This document shows positions 10,337 through 53,124 of a stretch of 64,000 bases of DNA, in pieces. The number at the start of each line of letters is the position of its first letter. Position 1 is the stretch's first letter. The stretch is from Salvelinus alpinus (Eukaryota > Chordata > Actinopteri > Salmoniformes > Salmonidae). The position numbers and the translations under genes were made by a program. The notes below the pieces were generated by a model. It saw nothing but the letters and a program-made list of their open reading frames with translations, had not been told where the DNA came from and ran no database searches. The stretch covers positions 13,567,043 to 13,631,042 of the forward strand of contig NC_092122.1 in NCBI RefSeq assembly GCF_045679555.1, in the 5' to 3' direction.

Positions 10337-11349
10337 TCAAATCAAATTGTATTGGTCACATACACATGGTTAGCAGATGTTAATGCGAGTGTAGCGAAAT
10401 GCTTGTGCTTCTAGTTCCGACAGAGCAGTAAAATCTAACAAATTCACAACGACTTCCTTATACACACAATGTAAGGGGATGGAATAAGAATATGTACATA
10501 TAAATATATGGATGTGCAATGGCCATGCGGCACAGGCAAGATGCAATAGATGGTATAAAATACAGTATAGACATATGAGATGAGCAATGTAGGATATGTA
10601 AACATTATTAAAGTGGCATTATTTAAAGTGACTAGTGATACCTTTATTAAATCCATTTATTAAAGTGGCCAGTGATTTGAGTCTGTATGTTGGCAGAAGC
10701 CTCTCTACAGTATGTTAGTGATGGCTGTTTAACAGGCATTGAGATAGAAGCTGTTTTTCAGTCTCTCGGTCCCAGCTTTGATGCACCTGTACTGACCTCG
10801 CCTTCTGGATGATAGCGGGGTGAACAGGCAGTGGCTCGGGTGGTTATTGTCCTTGATGATCTTTTTGGCCTTCCTATGACATCGGGTGCTGTAGGTGTCC
10901 TGGAGGGAAGGTAGTTTGCCCCAGGTGGTGCGTTGTGCAGACTGCACTACCCTCTGGAGAGCCTTGCGGTTGAGGGTGGTGCAGTTGCTGTACCAGGTGG
11001 TGAAACATTTAACACGTTTAAATGTTTTACTCACGTCAGCCACAGAGAAGGAGAGGCCACAGGCTTTGGTAGCGTGCCGTGTCGGTGGCATTGTATTGTC
11101 CTATGAGCGTGCAAAGAAGTTGTTTAATTTGTCTGGGAGCAAGATGTCGATGTCCGCGACGGGGCTGGTTTTCTTGTTGTAATCCGTGATTGTCTGTAGG
11201 CCCTGCCACATACGTCTCGTGCTTGAGCCGGTGAATTGCGACTCTACTTTGTCTCTATACTGACGCTTAGCTTGTTTGATTGCCTTCCGGAGGGAATAAC
11301 TACACTGTTTGTATTCGGTCATGTTTCCAGTCGCCTTGCCATGATTCAA
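10337..11349 (-). mobile_element. LINE fragment, RT core deleted
   Basis: A non-LTR retrotransposon read on the minus strand, 3' end at 10337 and 5'-truncated near 11349. From 11349 downward it encodes the endonuclease-RT linker (YKQCSYSLRKAIKQAKRQYR, then RRMWQGLQTITDY) and the start of the RT domain (LSFSVADVSKTFKRV, about 11010-11065). It then jumps directly to the C-terminal segment (KALQRVVQSAQ, LQDTYSTRCHRKAKKIIKD). The palm with the catalytic Asp-Asp box is missing. A frameshift lies near 11095. The 3' tail TTGGTCACATACACATGGTT (plus strand) is a very common salmonid LINE end. Confidence 0.85.
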
Positions 11350-13786
<2,437 letters not shown>

Positions 13787-13802
13787 GAGATGAATGGACT
13801 TG

Positions 13803-14268
13803 TGGGCCTCCCGGGTGGCGCAGTGGTCTAGAGCACTGCATCGCAGTGCTATGCTGCGCCACCAGAGTCTGGGTTCGCGCCCAGGCTCTGTCGCAGCCGG
13901 CCGCGACCGGGAGGTCCGTGGGGCGACGCACAATTGGCTTAGCGTCGTCCGGGTTAGGGAGGGTTTGGCCGGTAGGGATATCCTTGTCTCATCGCGCTCC
14001 AGCGACTCCTGTGGCGGGCCGGGCGCAGTGCGCGCTAACCGAGGGGGCGGGTGCACGGTGTTTCCTCCGACACATTGGTGCGGCTGGCTTCCGGGTTGGA
14101 GGCGCGCTGTGTTAAGAAGCAGTGCGGCTAGGTTGGGTTGTGCTTCGGAGGACGCATGACTTTCGACCTTCGCCTCTCCCGAGCCCGTACGGGAGTTGTA
14201 GCGATGAGACAAGATAGTAATTACTAGCGATTGGATACCACGGAAAATTGGGGAGAAAAGGGGATAAA

Positions 14269-14299
<31 letters not shown>
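13803..14299 (+). mobile_element. tRNA-derived SINE with poly(A) tail
   Basis: A 497-bp SINE starting near GGCCTCCCGGGTGGCGCAGT. It carries an A-box-like TGGCGCAGTGGTCTAGAGC and a B-box-like GGGTTCGCGCC, so internal RNA polymerase III promotion is expected. The long GC-rich body ends in a run of about 30 A. It is bounded by a perfect 16-bp target duplication, GAGATGAATGGACTTG, at 13787-13802 and 14300-14315. The intact tail and duplication point to a young insertion. Confidence 0.93.
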
Positions 14300-14303
<4 letters not shown>

Positions 14304-14315
14304 TGAATGGACTTG

Positions 14316-15097
14316 GCTGTTTTTGTGACATGACAGCTGATACATCTGTTTAAATCCCGAATGATGCAGGAGCCTCAGTCATAGAACAAACAGTAGCAGC
14401 AGCACAGGACAATAGCTTTTTAAATTGACACTGATCTCTTTAGACGTTTCCTTACCCGAGGTCCATTTCTCTTCCATAATTGACATCAGCAATGTTATTC
14501 TGAATCCTGTGTACTGCAGTACCTGTTCTTACTCCATCAGCACTGTGGACATGGAGAACAGTGAGAAAATAGTCTCTTGTGACAGCCTTAACATTGAAGC
14601 TGATTTGGTTCTGGGTGCCAAGGTAATGACTTGGTCATAGAGACCTCTGCCAGTAGCATTGTTTTGAGCTTGTAGTCCTTCGCAGTCAGAGATAAATCTG
14701 TGTAATATGAATGGCTCTAGTCCTAAGGCTGTTTGTTGGTAGCAGTGATTCAGCAGAGCACCCGGGGCTGGGCCGGTATTGGGGATTAACAGAGGCAGCC
14801 TGCCTCACTGGTTCCTCTCTGATTGGGGGGGTGGGAGCATGTGTAACAGGGTTGGTTATGTTTCCACTTGCCACTGAAAAAATATCTATTCAATCTTTAT
14901 GTATTCCAATTTATTGGTTGAATTTACATATCAGTAAGGTCTTATGCTGTTGGTCATGCTTGCAGATAGAAGGAGATCGCAAAATGTACATTCTTCCCAG
15001 TCTGATATTGAATTGCAAGCGATAGGTCACATTCTGAAATAGTGCATTCTATTTACGTAATTACAATGTGTACGAGTTCACTATGTACATTTCCATA
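14316..15097. other. intergenic, no feature seen
   Basis: No supported feature. The phrase CCCAGTCTGATATTGA near 14996 recurs near 18370, hinting at a repeat with unresolved limits. Confidence 0.4.
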
Positions 15098-15606
15098 TAT
15101 CTAGAGCTTTGTATACATCTCTGTGTGTAGAGTAGAGGTGATCTAGAGCTTTGTATGCATCTCTGTGTGTAGAGTAGAGGTGATCTAGAGCTTTGTATAC
15201 ATCTCTGTGTGTAGAGTAGAGGTGATCTAGAGCTTTGTATGCATCTCTGTGTGTAGAGTAGAGGTGATCTAGAGCTTTGTATACATCTCTGTGTGTAGAG
15301 TAGAGGTGATCTAGAGCTTTGTATGCATCTCTGTGTGTAGAGTAGAGGTGATCTAGAGCTTTGTATGCATCTCTGTGTGTAGAGTAGAGGTGATCTAGAG
15401 CTTTGTATGCATCTCTATGTGTAGAGTAGAGGTGATCTAGAGCTTTGTATGCATCTCTATGTGTAGAGTAGAGGTGATCTAGAGCTTTGTATACATCTCT
15501 GTGTGTAGAGTAGAGGTGATCTAGAGCTTTGTATACATCTCTGTGTGTAGCGTAGAGGTGATCTAGAGCTTTGTATACATCTCTGTGTGTAGCGTAGAGG
15601 TGATCT
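15098..15606. repeat. 42-bp minisatellite, 12 copies
   Basis: Twelve near-identical 42-bp units, each containing GATCTAGAGCTTTGTATACA and TCTCTGTGTGTAGAG. Variants are mostly TATAC/TATGC, TGTGT/ATGTG and AGAGT/AGCGT. Since 42 is divisible by three, the minus strand stays open as a 14-residue repeat (DHLYSTHRDVYKAL type). Nothing else suggests a gene. Confidence 0.95.
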
Positions 15607-15984
15607 TGAGTTTGTACAGAAAAAACAGTTCGATTTGTATTTTCCATTTCCTTGTTCAGCTACAACTAGGTGAAACATAGGATATTACAGTTCTTCAGAT
15701 CACATTGATAGGATAGGCTCGAATGGAGCTCATCCAGTTTATTTTCCAGTGATTGCAATAGAACGCCAATAGAACGGAGGGTAATGGCAACTTATCTACT
15801 CGCCCTCGCAGTCTCGTTAGATATCCCGCACGCCGACCCCTATAGCGCCGACTCCAGACTCCACAGGGATTTGGGCCTGGTCTGGGATGAGCATTATGTC
15901 CTTCGCCTCTGATTTGTTGAAATAATCCTCATCCAAATCGCTGTTTTGTTGTCCAGAAGCTCTTTTCGGTCATATGAAACAATG

Positions 15985-16697
15985 TCTGAAACAAAATAGA
16001 ACAATTGATCAGGAACGCGTAAGACAACACCATTATAATTCCATGGACTCTGCTTATGGAAAATCCTGACTCTGCCATCAGCATGACCCAACAGGAACCG
16101 GGACTCATCGGACCAGGCAATGTTTTTCCACTCTTCAATTGTCCAGTGTTGGTGATCGCGTGCCCACTGGAGCAGCTTCTTCTTGTTTTTAGCTGATAGT
16201 AGTGACCGTGTGGTCTTCTGCTGCAACAGCCCATCCATAACAAGGTTCGACGAGTGGTGCCTTCCAAGATGCCGTTCTGCACACCACTGTTGTACTGCAC
16301 CGTTATTTTGTCTGTTTGTGGCCTGCATGTTAGCTTGCACCATTCTTGCCATTCTCCTTCGACCTCTCTCATCAATGAGCTGTTTTCTCACACAGGACTG
16401 TCGCTGACTGGATGTTTTTTGTTTGTGTCACAACTCTCTGTAAACCCTAGATACTTTTGTGTGTGAAAAGCCCAGTAGGCCGGCCATTTCTGAGATACTG
16501 GAACCAGCGCGCCTGGTACCGACGATCATACCACGTTCAAAGTCACTTAGGTCACTCGATTTGCCCGTTCTAACATTAAATGGAACAGTAACTGAATGCC
16601 TCGATGCCGGTCTGCCTGCGTTATATAGCAAGCCACGGCCACGTGACTCACTGTCTGTAGGAGCGAACCATTTTCGTGAACAGGGGGGTGTACCTAA
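15985..16697 (-). pseudogene. Tc1-like transposase relic, second family
   Basis: On the minus strand, 16631-16428 encodes an N-terminal helix-turn-helix segment (LSDFERGMIVGTRRAGSSIS, then MAGLLGFSHTKVSRVY). After a frameshift near 16400, the linker and first part of the catalytic domain follow down to about 15990, including the first catalytic Asp in IAWSDESRFLL. The second Asp, the Glu and everything after are absent, replaced by unrelated sequence. The family differs from the elements at 4073 and 7119. The outer end near 16690 abuts the next MITE. Confidence 0.85.
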
Positions 16698-16699
16698 TA

Positions 16700-18087
16700 A
16701 GTGTACAAAACATTAGGAACACCTGCTCTTTCCATGACATAGCTTTCACTTGGATTCAACTGGTCAGTCTATGATCCCTTATTGATGTAACTTGTTAAAT
16801 CCACTTCAATCAGTGTAGATGAAGGTGAGGAGACCAGTTAAAGAATGATATAAAATAAATGGCGGTGTCAGAGGAAGTCCCGTGTGGTGCCAGGTTAACA
16901 ACCTCTCCCTCAACGTGATCAAGACAAAGGAGATGTATGACGACTACAGGAAAAGGAGGACCGAGCACGCCCCCATTCTCATCGACGGGGCTGTAGTGGA
17001 GCAGGTTGAGAGCTTAAAGTTCCATGGCCCAAACACACCAAGACAGTCGTGAAGAGGGCACGACAAAGCCTATTCCCCCTCAGGAGACTGAAAAGATTTG
17101 GCATGGGTCCTCAGATCCTCTAAAGGTTCTACAGCTGCACCATATAGAGCATCCTGACTGGTTGCATCAATGGAGGTCCATCCAGGACCTCTATACCAGG
17201 CGGTGTCAGAAGAAGGCCCTAAAATTTGTCAGACTCCAGCCACCCTAGTCATAGACTGTTCTCTCTGCTACAGCACGGCAAGCATGCAAGAGGCTTCTAA
17301 ACAGTTTCTACCCCCAAGCCATAAGACTCCTGAACAGCTAATCAAATGGCTACCCAGACTATTTGTATTGTCGTCGTCCCCCCCCCCCCCCCCCCTCTTT
17401 TACGCTGCTGCTACTCTCTGGTTATTACCTATGCACAGTCACTTTATCTCTACCTACATATACAATTATCTCGACTAACCTGTGCCCCTGCACATTGACT
17501 CTGTACCGGTACCCCCTGTATATAGCCTCGCTACTGTTATTTTACTGCTGCTCTTTAATTATTTAAATGTTTTATTTTTTACTTATCTATTTTTTACTTA
17601 ACATTATTTTTCTTAACTGCATTATTGGTTAAGGGCTTGTAAGTAAGCATTTCACTGTAAGGTTGTATTCGGCGTATGTGACAAATAAAATTTGATTTGA
17701 TATTTAAGCCTTGAAACAATTGAGACATGGATTGTGTATGTGTGCCATTCAGAGGGTGAATGGGCAAGACAAAATATTTAAGCACCTTTGAACAGGGTAT
17801 GGTGGTAGGTGCCAGGCGTACCGTTTCGAGTGTGTCAAGAACTGCAACGCTGCTGGGTTTTTCAAGCTCAACAGTTTCCTGTGTGTATCAAGAATGGTCC
17901 ACCACCCAAAGGAGATCAAGCCAACTTGATACAACTGTGGGAAGCATTGGAATCAACATTGGTCAGCATCCCTGTGGAACGCTTTCGACACCTTGAAGAG
18001 TCCATGCCCCGAGGAATTGAGGCTGTTCTGAGTGCAAAAGGGGGTGCAACTCAATATTAGGAAGGTGTTCCTAATGTTTTGTACACT
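16700..18087 (+). mobile_element. Tc1-derived MITE interrupted by a LINE
   Basis: Inverted ends GTGTACAAAACATTAGGAAC (16701) and its mirror finishing near 18087 bound an element whose body is split by a LINE fragment (about 16853-17700). The right half keeps coding traces from an internally deleted Tc1 transposase: a helix-turn-helix start (KTKYLSTFEQGMVVGARRT, from 17760) joined after a frame change to a C-terminal tail ([20 protein letters not shown], to the stop at 18058-18060). So it is a non-autonomous deletion derivative of a Tc1 element. Confidence 0.85.
16853..17700 (+). mobile_element. LINE 3' fragment nested in the MITE
   Basis: The C-terminal RT region and 3' UTR of a non-LTR retrotransposon. 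NNLSLNVIKTKEMYDDYRK and ILIDGAVVEQVESLKFHG lead, after frameshifts, to LRRLKRFGMGPQILK-type sequence. A C-run lies at 17378-17394. The 3' end is GTATTCGGCGTATGTGACAA plus AATAAAATTTGATTTGA. The short sequence TGATAT on both sides (near 16847 and 17698) is a plausible target duplication. Confidence 0.85.
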
Positions 18088-18224
18088 GTGTGCGCGTGCG
18101 TGCGTGTTAGATATTGCGGGCTTCCTGGGATTTGCTTTTGTATGTTATCGCTGTAAGAGCGAGTTAGCTAGCATTCTCTAATTGTAGTGGTCGCATTAGC
18201 TCCCTGCTTATTCAGTTATTTTCA

Positions 18225-18480
18225 TGCTAACAGACAAATCACAAATCTACAGCCATCAACATACTGTTGGTCCTGCACATCTAATGTGCTTCCTTGTCTA
18301 TTGTCAGGTACGTACATTTATTGTATTCAGTACTATTTTTGTCATTGTTATGACGTTTGATTACAAAATACCCAGTCTGATATTGACATGCAAACGACTA
18401 ATAACGAATCTACAGCCGTCAACCTACTGTCCGTCATATCTAATGTGCTTCCTTGTGTCTATCATCAGAATAAACACCAA
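18225..18480 (+). repeat. imperfect tandem duplication, ~150-bp unit
   Basis: CTACAGCCATCAACATACTG followed by TCTAATGTGCTTCCTTGTCT (from about 18247) recurs as CTACAGCCGTCAACCTACTG followed by TCTAATGTGCTTCCTTGTGT (from about 18411). The two copies are diverged and lie head to tail. No function is suggested. Confidence 0.65.
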
Positions 18481-19336
18481 TCAACGGGGATCCCTGGCTG
18501 GACAGTCTTTTCTTTAAAAGCACAACACAAGAGGTCCGTAGTACGATCACATCTGTTACACATGTCAGCATTAGCACAGGGACACAGCCAGCCAGGGACC
18601 TGCTCCCTGGTCAGAAGAATCATCCCTCCAGCCCCCCAGTCCCTCGCTGTGGGAACATCTGCTTTCTCTGCTGCACCAACGAGAAAAGGGTATTTTTATA
18701 ACGACGTCACAGCAACACAACCATGAGAATATCAGAGCTACAAGTGGATTATTAAAAAAAGAAAATGGCAGCACAGTGACTCATGTTTTAGTTAGCGCTG
18801 AATATCCTCCCTTCTTCCCTCCAGTTGATCAGGTGGTGGATATTAGTGATACTGCTTGTGGTTTGATGTTTTTTGAGCAGATAAATGGTTGTACTGTTAG
18901 CTTAGTCTTGTTTTTGTGTCATAACAGGCATTCGTCAAGATGTGACTGGCACATCTTAGTCTTGGCATAGTAAATGTGTGTAAATTAGACCTTTAAAAAA
19001 CTGCAAGCATAGCTAGCCAGAATACATCTTTTAATAGGCAGAGAAAATACTGTTCACAAAAAATAAATGTATTTCATACATCGATTACCATCGCACAGCA
19101 TATTAGGAAGTACACTAGTACGAAACATTAGCAATCTATTCGTGGGTGACCTCCAAAGAAAGAGCTAGAGGTCAGATGGATATTGTTACACAGTCGAGAG
19201 CATGGCACTGTCCAGGGCCTATCTTCACAAAAAGTCTGAGTAGAAGTGCTGATCTGGGATCAGGTCCATGTAATCTTATCCATTATGCTCTGAAAGGCAT
19301 GACTGATCCGATATCAGCACCTACCCAGGGTAGTCA
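18481..19336. other. intergenic, no gene seen
   Basis: No coding signal. A short CTGATCTGGGATCAGGTCCA motif near 19250 resembles a widespread salmonid repeat but is too short to delimit. Confidence 0.4.
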
Positions 19337-19545
19337 TTAGTTACCACAGCCACAAAGTCATAAACCCAGCCTATTTCTACATCTCTTCCAAAAATCTGAT
19401 TTTAAACCTAACCGTAACCACACTGCAAAACTTATGTCTAACCTTGAATTAAGACCAAAAAGCTCATTTTTGTTTTCATGTATTTTTTTTCTCGATATAG
19501 CCAATTATGACTTTGTGGCTGTGCTATCTAGTGGAAACCCGTACT
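19337..19545. mobile_element. MITE with ~28-bp inverted ends
   Basis: The left end ACCACAGCCACAAAGTCATA (about 19343) is mirrored by TATGACTTTGTGGCTGTGCT at about 19506-19526. The interior has ACCTAACCGTAACCACACTG and ATTAAGACCAAAAAGC, as in common salmonid repeats. There is no coding frame. Confidence 0.7.
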
Positions 19546-20214
19546 CAGAGACTCTTTGAATACAGGTCCAGATGGTAAAAGCAGAGTATGAAGACCTTTC
19601 TGAGGGCGTCTGAAGCGCTTCCTGATTGTCCAAACAATGCGAATGGATCAAGGCAGAGTGTAATGCATGTTAGTGGGAAGATTTTAGTGTGGCCTTTTGG
19701 GTCTCTCACATGCCTGATTCACACCATAGGGTCAAACTGAACCAAGCCGAGCTGTACAGTACTGGGTTGGCCTCGTTACGACTCCACCATAGTAGCTGGA
19801 ACCGTGCTGTAAAGGATAATGAGAAAATACGATATTCAAGCCAGCACAGTACGTTTCGGCCCTGTAGTCGACCCTGTAGTGTGAAACTGTCAGTCAGGCA
19901 ACAAGAGGCTTGATGATAATTCTGTACCGCTGCGCCGGTCCTAGTAAAATACCAAATCAGCAAACAAGGCTTGTCAAAGTGAATAACGTACGTCAGCAAA
20001 AGTGGAACAAACGAGAAGAGGAAAAATGTACCAAGCAGATTTGTTTCCCGAATTTCAAAAATTAAGAGGGAGAGAGAGAGAATATGCTTAAACAAACATC
20101 TATGAGGGCCTTGGCCCAGAGAGCAGCCTCGGAGCAGAGTGATTAATGTCCCCTGAAGAAGACAAGGGAAGGAAGGCAGCTGGGGTCGGCTGCGTCTTGG
20201 CAACTCCCTCTGAC

Positions 20215-20296
20215 CGGAGCTGGGAGGAGGAGGAGGAGCTGGGAGGAGGAGGAGGAGCTGGGAGGAGGAGGAGAAGCTGGGAGGAGGAGGAGAAGT
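20215..20296. repeat. GGA-rich short tandem repeat
   Basis: About five copies of GGAGCTGGGAGGAGGAGGA-type units of 18-21 bp. It is strongly purine-biased. Confidence 0.85.
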
Positions 20297-20393
20297 AAAT
20301 AGAACTCATCCCTTTTTCTTTCCCATGTGAAACACTAGCCACTAACCATATCAAAACAGAAAAGCCCCTCCTCGATTGACATGCATCCAACAC

Positions 20394-20396
20394 ACA

Positions 20397-20453
<57 letters not shown>
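20394..20453. repeat. (CA)n microsatellite
   Basis: About 30 uninterrupted CA copies, flanked by more imperfect CA-rich sequence up to 20515. Confidence 0.95.
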
Positions 20454-20455
<2 letters not shown>

Positions 20456-21084
20456 CTACCAGTCCGTACACACACTCGCACATCTCCAAGTCACACACAC
20501 TGACACACTCTCACAGGAACACTAACATCCAGACTTCAACAAAAAATCCTGCGGAATTATGGACTGTTTGTATCTCTTTGCTGTGCTGTCCGTCTGACAC
20601 ACACATCTAGTGCCAGGACTCTATTGACATTTAAGTGGAATTATTGAGAACTAGTTTTGATGTGGGTCATTGTGACATTCTTAGGAGCACTCTTCATTTG
20701 GGAAAATAGACGAGAGAGAGAGAGTCTTCACTTGGCTGAAGGCAGTTAGTTCAGGAATAGCAGTAGTCTCCTCACATCTCTTCCAGAATTCCCTGTCTGT
20801 CCTGACTCTCAATTAGATTTTTTTAACAGGCAGATTCAAAGGTCTCATAAGACCTGTTTTTTCACCGTTTCTCTTGAGCACGTATGATAGGACATCTAGA
20901 AGACTATCTCTCTGTAAAGGGATGTGAGGGAGATATAATTGTTTCCTCAAGGCTGAACTGATTTTGATTTTAAACAGTTTGGGCATTTAATTGATGATCA
21001 ACGTAAATTATTTTATACTTCCAAATCACAATATGTTCATTTCAAATGATAATCATCGTCTGACTCCTCAGTATGTTTCAGTAG

Positions 21085-21275
21085 ACTCTTAGAAAAAATG
21101 ACTTTTTGAAGAACCCTTTTTGGTTCCAGGTAGAACCCTTTTGAGATCGATGTAGAACTCTTTACAAAGAGGATTCTACATGGAACACAAAAGAGTTCTA
21201 CCTGGAACCAGAAAGGGTTCTCCTATGGGGACAGCCAAATAACCCTTTTGGATTCCTTTTTTTCCAAGAGTGTAT
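21085..21275. mobile_element. hairpin MITE (AGGGTTCTACCTGGAACC type)
   Basis: Nested inverted repeats: GAACCCTTTTTGGTTCCAGG and TAGAACCCTTTT on the left mirror AAGAGTTCTACCTGGAACCA and AAAGGGTTCTCC on the right. Outer ends AGACTCTTAGAAAAAA and TTTTTTTCCAAGAGTGTA also pair. It lies just beyond the 3' end of NRIP2 and could sit in its 3' UTR. Confidence 0.75.
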
Positions 21276-21604
21276 TGAACAATGATGCACTGTCTGACAT
21301 AAAAAAAACACCTTGATTAAGTAGATAATTATGAAGATTGTTACATAGAATCGTCCCAAAGCTTGAGCTCCATCCGTAAACATAAACTAGGCTAAGTCAA
21401 TACAGCAGTAACATCATGGTAATGCCTTAATTCCACAGAAACAAACACAATGGTGTAAACTGAAGAGAATTGGGGTGCTCAACCATGTTGCTGGCAGTGC
21501 GAGACACTGGTTGCACAGTCCAGACCCAGACTGCATCATGTTTTTACAGCGCCAGCCAATCAGAGAAGGGTGTGGGACGGCTGGGAGGTTGTGACCCGCC
21601 AGGG

Positions 21605-50471
<28,867 letters not shown>

Positions 50472-51038
50472 GGTCAGTCAGTCCAACCAGTCAGTCAACC
50501 AGTCAGTCAGTGCAGTACAGCTAGCTAGAGTGTAGAGCAGAGCTGCTACGTTCAGCGTACCTCTGTCTGATGTAGCCTGGTTTGGAACAGCAGTAGCAGC
50601 AGTAGCAGCAGAAGCAGCACAGAAGCAGCACAGAAGGGTATGAGTGTTTAAGGCAGAGCAGCACAGCCCAGTGCCCTGTACTGTAAAGTCTCTCCTTTTC
50701 ACTTCCAAGAGATAGATCGCAGAGAGTAGATGATACTGTTGATTACTCCTGTTTTAGTTGTTCTCTTCCAGAACAAATGTCTTCCTTCAACTTTACGTTG
50801 TCCGTCTTCAAACTGTTCCACCTTCAAACTGTGACCTCCCTCACTGTGATGGTGAGGTTGTTTTGAGGGGCTAGTCCTTGGCATCTATTTGTGTTCTGTG
50901 TTGCTGTCAGTGTCCAGAAATGATTAGTGTGCTGATGGTCCTGTTATGTAGACATGTCTCTCTTCAGGCTGGGCTGTGTGTGTGTCCCCTCTGTCAGTGC
51001 AGTCTGTCCTTGCAGCGCTGCAGGAGCAAACTGTGCCC
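50472..51038 (-). promoter_or_regulatory. NRIP2: NRIP2 5' region
   Basis: Expected promoter and 5' UTR of NRIP2. It has clustered CAGTCAGTC repeats next to the start codon and a GCAGCAGTAGCAGC-type tract at 50588-50635. No TATA box stands out at a fitting distance, so the start site cannot be fixed. Confidence 0.45.
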
Positions 51039-51370
51039 CTCTCTTTCTCTGCTGTCTCTCTCCCTTTTTCTGCTCTCGCTCTCTCTCTGCTCTTTCTCTC
51101 TCTCTCTCTCTACTCTCTCTCTCACACCTCTCTCTGCTTTCTCTCTACTCTCTCTCTGCTCTCTCCTCTATCTCTCTCTGCTCTCTCCCTCTCCTCTCTC
51201 CTCTCTCTCTCTCTCTCTCTCTGTTCTCTCTGTCTGCTCTCTCCTCTCGCTCTCTCTCTCCCTCTCCTCTCTCCTCTCTCTCTCCTCTCTCTCTGCTCTC
51301 TCTCTGCTCGCTCGTTCTCCTCGCTTTCTTTCTGTCTCCTCTCTCTCTCCTCTCTCTCTCTCTCTGTGTG
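51039..51370. repeat. CT-rich block upstream of NRIP2
   Basis: About 330 bp almost free of A on the + strand, built of CTCTCTCT with TCTGCTCTCT interruptions. The opposite strand is purine-rich. Long frames on both strands result from the composition. Confidence 0.92.
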
Positions 51371-53039
51371 TGATTCTGTCTCTTCCTCTCATTGCTGCTC
51401 TCTGGAGGAGTATATACCCACCCCCTGTCCCTCCCCTCAAGCCCTCTTTCCATCACACACTCTGAGACACACACACACACACACATAAATATATATACAC
51501 ACACACACACACACATCTCGCCTAGTTTCAAAACACGACACCCACATGTTCTCGGTTAATGCCCCGTAGTGAGGGGAAACACTTTGAAGTAGAAAAGCAA
51601 CTAGCTACCTTCTTATTACCTCCCTACCCTCCACACACAGATCTGGAATACCTTTCTGTCCTGGCTGACATACTGAACATGCTGATTCATGCTGCTATAG
51701 AACATCAGAGATGATCACATCAGACGCTTACTACCTGAATAAATACATAAAGATCAGATTCTCTCCCCTTGGATTTATTTGAGCCTTTCCCCTGAATGTC
51801 CTTCAGCCGTGCACCGAGCCACATCTAAAGCACATCAGAGATGTAACATGTTATAATGCAGTCAACCAATAGAGATTCTAACTCCTGTACAGTAGTAGTT
51901 CTATGTGATGGATAACACATTGAGGGATCCACACTGTCAGCTATATGTGTATTTTGCTGAGTTCTAACCAGTTGTCATTTAGTTCCCCTGGGTTTTCAGT
52001 GGTTCCGGCACCTATGCTACGGTTGTGTCTGTGATTGGTGTCTGTGATTAGTGTGATTGGTGTGTGTGATTGGTGTGGTTGCTCCAGCATTGATCTCCAC
52101 TCAATCAAGCCCCATGAATAAATGAACAGGCTTCAGCATGAGATTCACAAACCCCTTCAGTTCAGACCCCCCTCATTTATACACATAACCTCATGTATAT
52201 ATAATTATCAAAAGGGGGAAAATCAATCCCTCAATGAGCATCGGTGTAATAGAACCTATTAAAATGGTAATATATATTTTGCAAGGCTTTTGACCTTGGG
52301 CTAAGCAGGTTAAGTCATAAACAACATTTCTCTGGTGTTGCAAGAATGCATGTAGCCTAACACAATACATGTACATTTCCTCATGCCTCATACATGTTTC
52401 ATGTACTCAATATTTACATGTCAAACACAGTATAATGTCCTTAAAATGTCCCCCTGCACAGAATATTGTTTTCACACATGTAATTAACCTGTTTACCGGT
52501 GTTTATTTATGAGACTGTTGGACTTCCCAAGGTGATTGATTGGAAATGGACTGTATTGAAAATCTAAATACTCAGACAGGGATATACTGCCACCTTCTGG
52601 TGATATTTTTCTTTAACCCTGGTGGATCGTTACATGGGGTTTTTGTCGAAGATGTGCACTCTCACACACCACAACTTGCATAGCTGACATAAAAAAGGTT
52701 GTATTTTAGCCTTGGCGCCAGTCTGTTCTTGCTCTCTTGCCAACTCCTTATGGAATTGTCTACAATGCCAAAAAGCATAAACAAATCTGAGACCAGGCTA
52801 CTTTTGTTTATGTAGTTTAAGAGAAATGTAATCTAAATGGATGTGTTTGGTGGGGGTTGCAAAGTGCTTTTAGCATTGATTTGCAGCTGTGTAAAATAGT
52901 AAACATAGTTGCACAAATGTTGTAGATTAAAATCTCAAAGGAAGCAGACAAATTCCAGATGTTTTAATGGCCACTATTTTAGAATTCTACTAATGTGCAG
53001 GGCCATTCCAATAGAATTCAGAATGATTTCGAAATGATT
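51371..53039. other. intergenic, no gene seen
   Basis: CA tracts at 51468-51513 and a short GTGTGATTGGTGT direct repeat near 52020-52078. No coding segment recognised. Confidence 0.45.
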
Positions 53040-53053
53040 GTTTCCATAGAGAC
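53040..53053 (+). promoter_or_regulatory. RFX-like X-box
   Basis: GTTTCCATAGAGAC fits the RFX X-box pattern RYYNYY-N2-RRNRAC. It lies 18 bp before the TATA box and 72 bp before the start codon of the unnamed gene. X-boxes mark cilia genes in animals. A match this short could be chance. Confidence 0.5.
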
Positions 53054-53070
53054 ATTACAAACCAAGAGTG

Positions 53071-53077
53071 TATAAAA
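53071..53077 (+). promoter_or_regulatory. TATA box of the unnamed gene
   Basis: TATAAAAA 54 bp before the ATG. Transcription would start near 53100, leaving a 5' UTR of about 25 bp. Confidence 0.6.
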
Positions 53078-53124
53078 AGTATTGTTTTAATTCAAATAAG
53101 CAAAGTGTTGATTCACTGCAAGAC

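Noticed and set aside
15081-15647. 188-residue minus-strand frame of 14-residue repeats
   Set aside because: It is produced by the 42-bp minisatellite, with no splice sites, homology or promoter.
50878-51488. Leu/Ser-rich frames of 140-195 residues upstream of NRIP2
   Set aside because: Translations of the CT-rich block in several frames at once; composition artefact.
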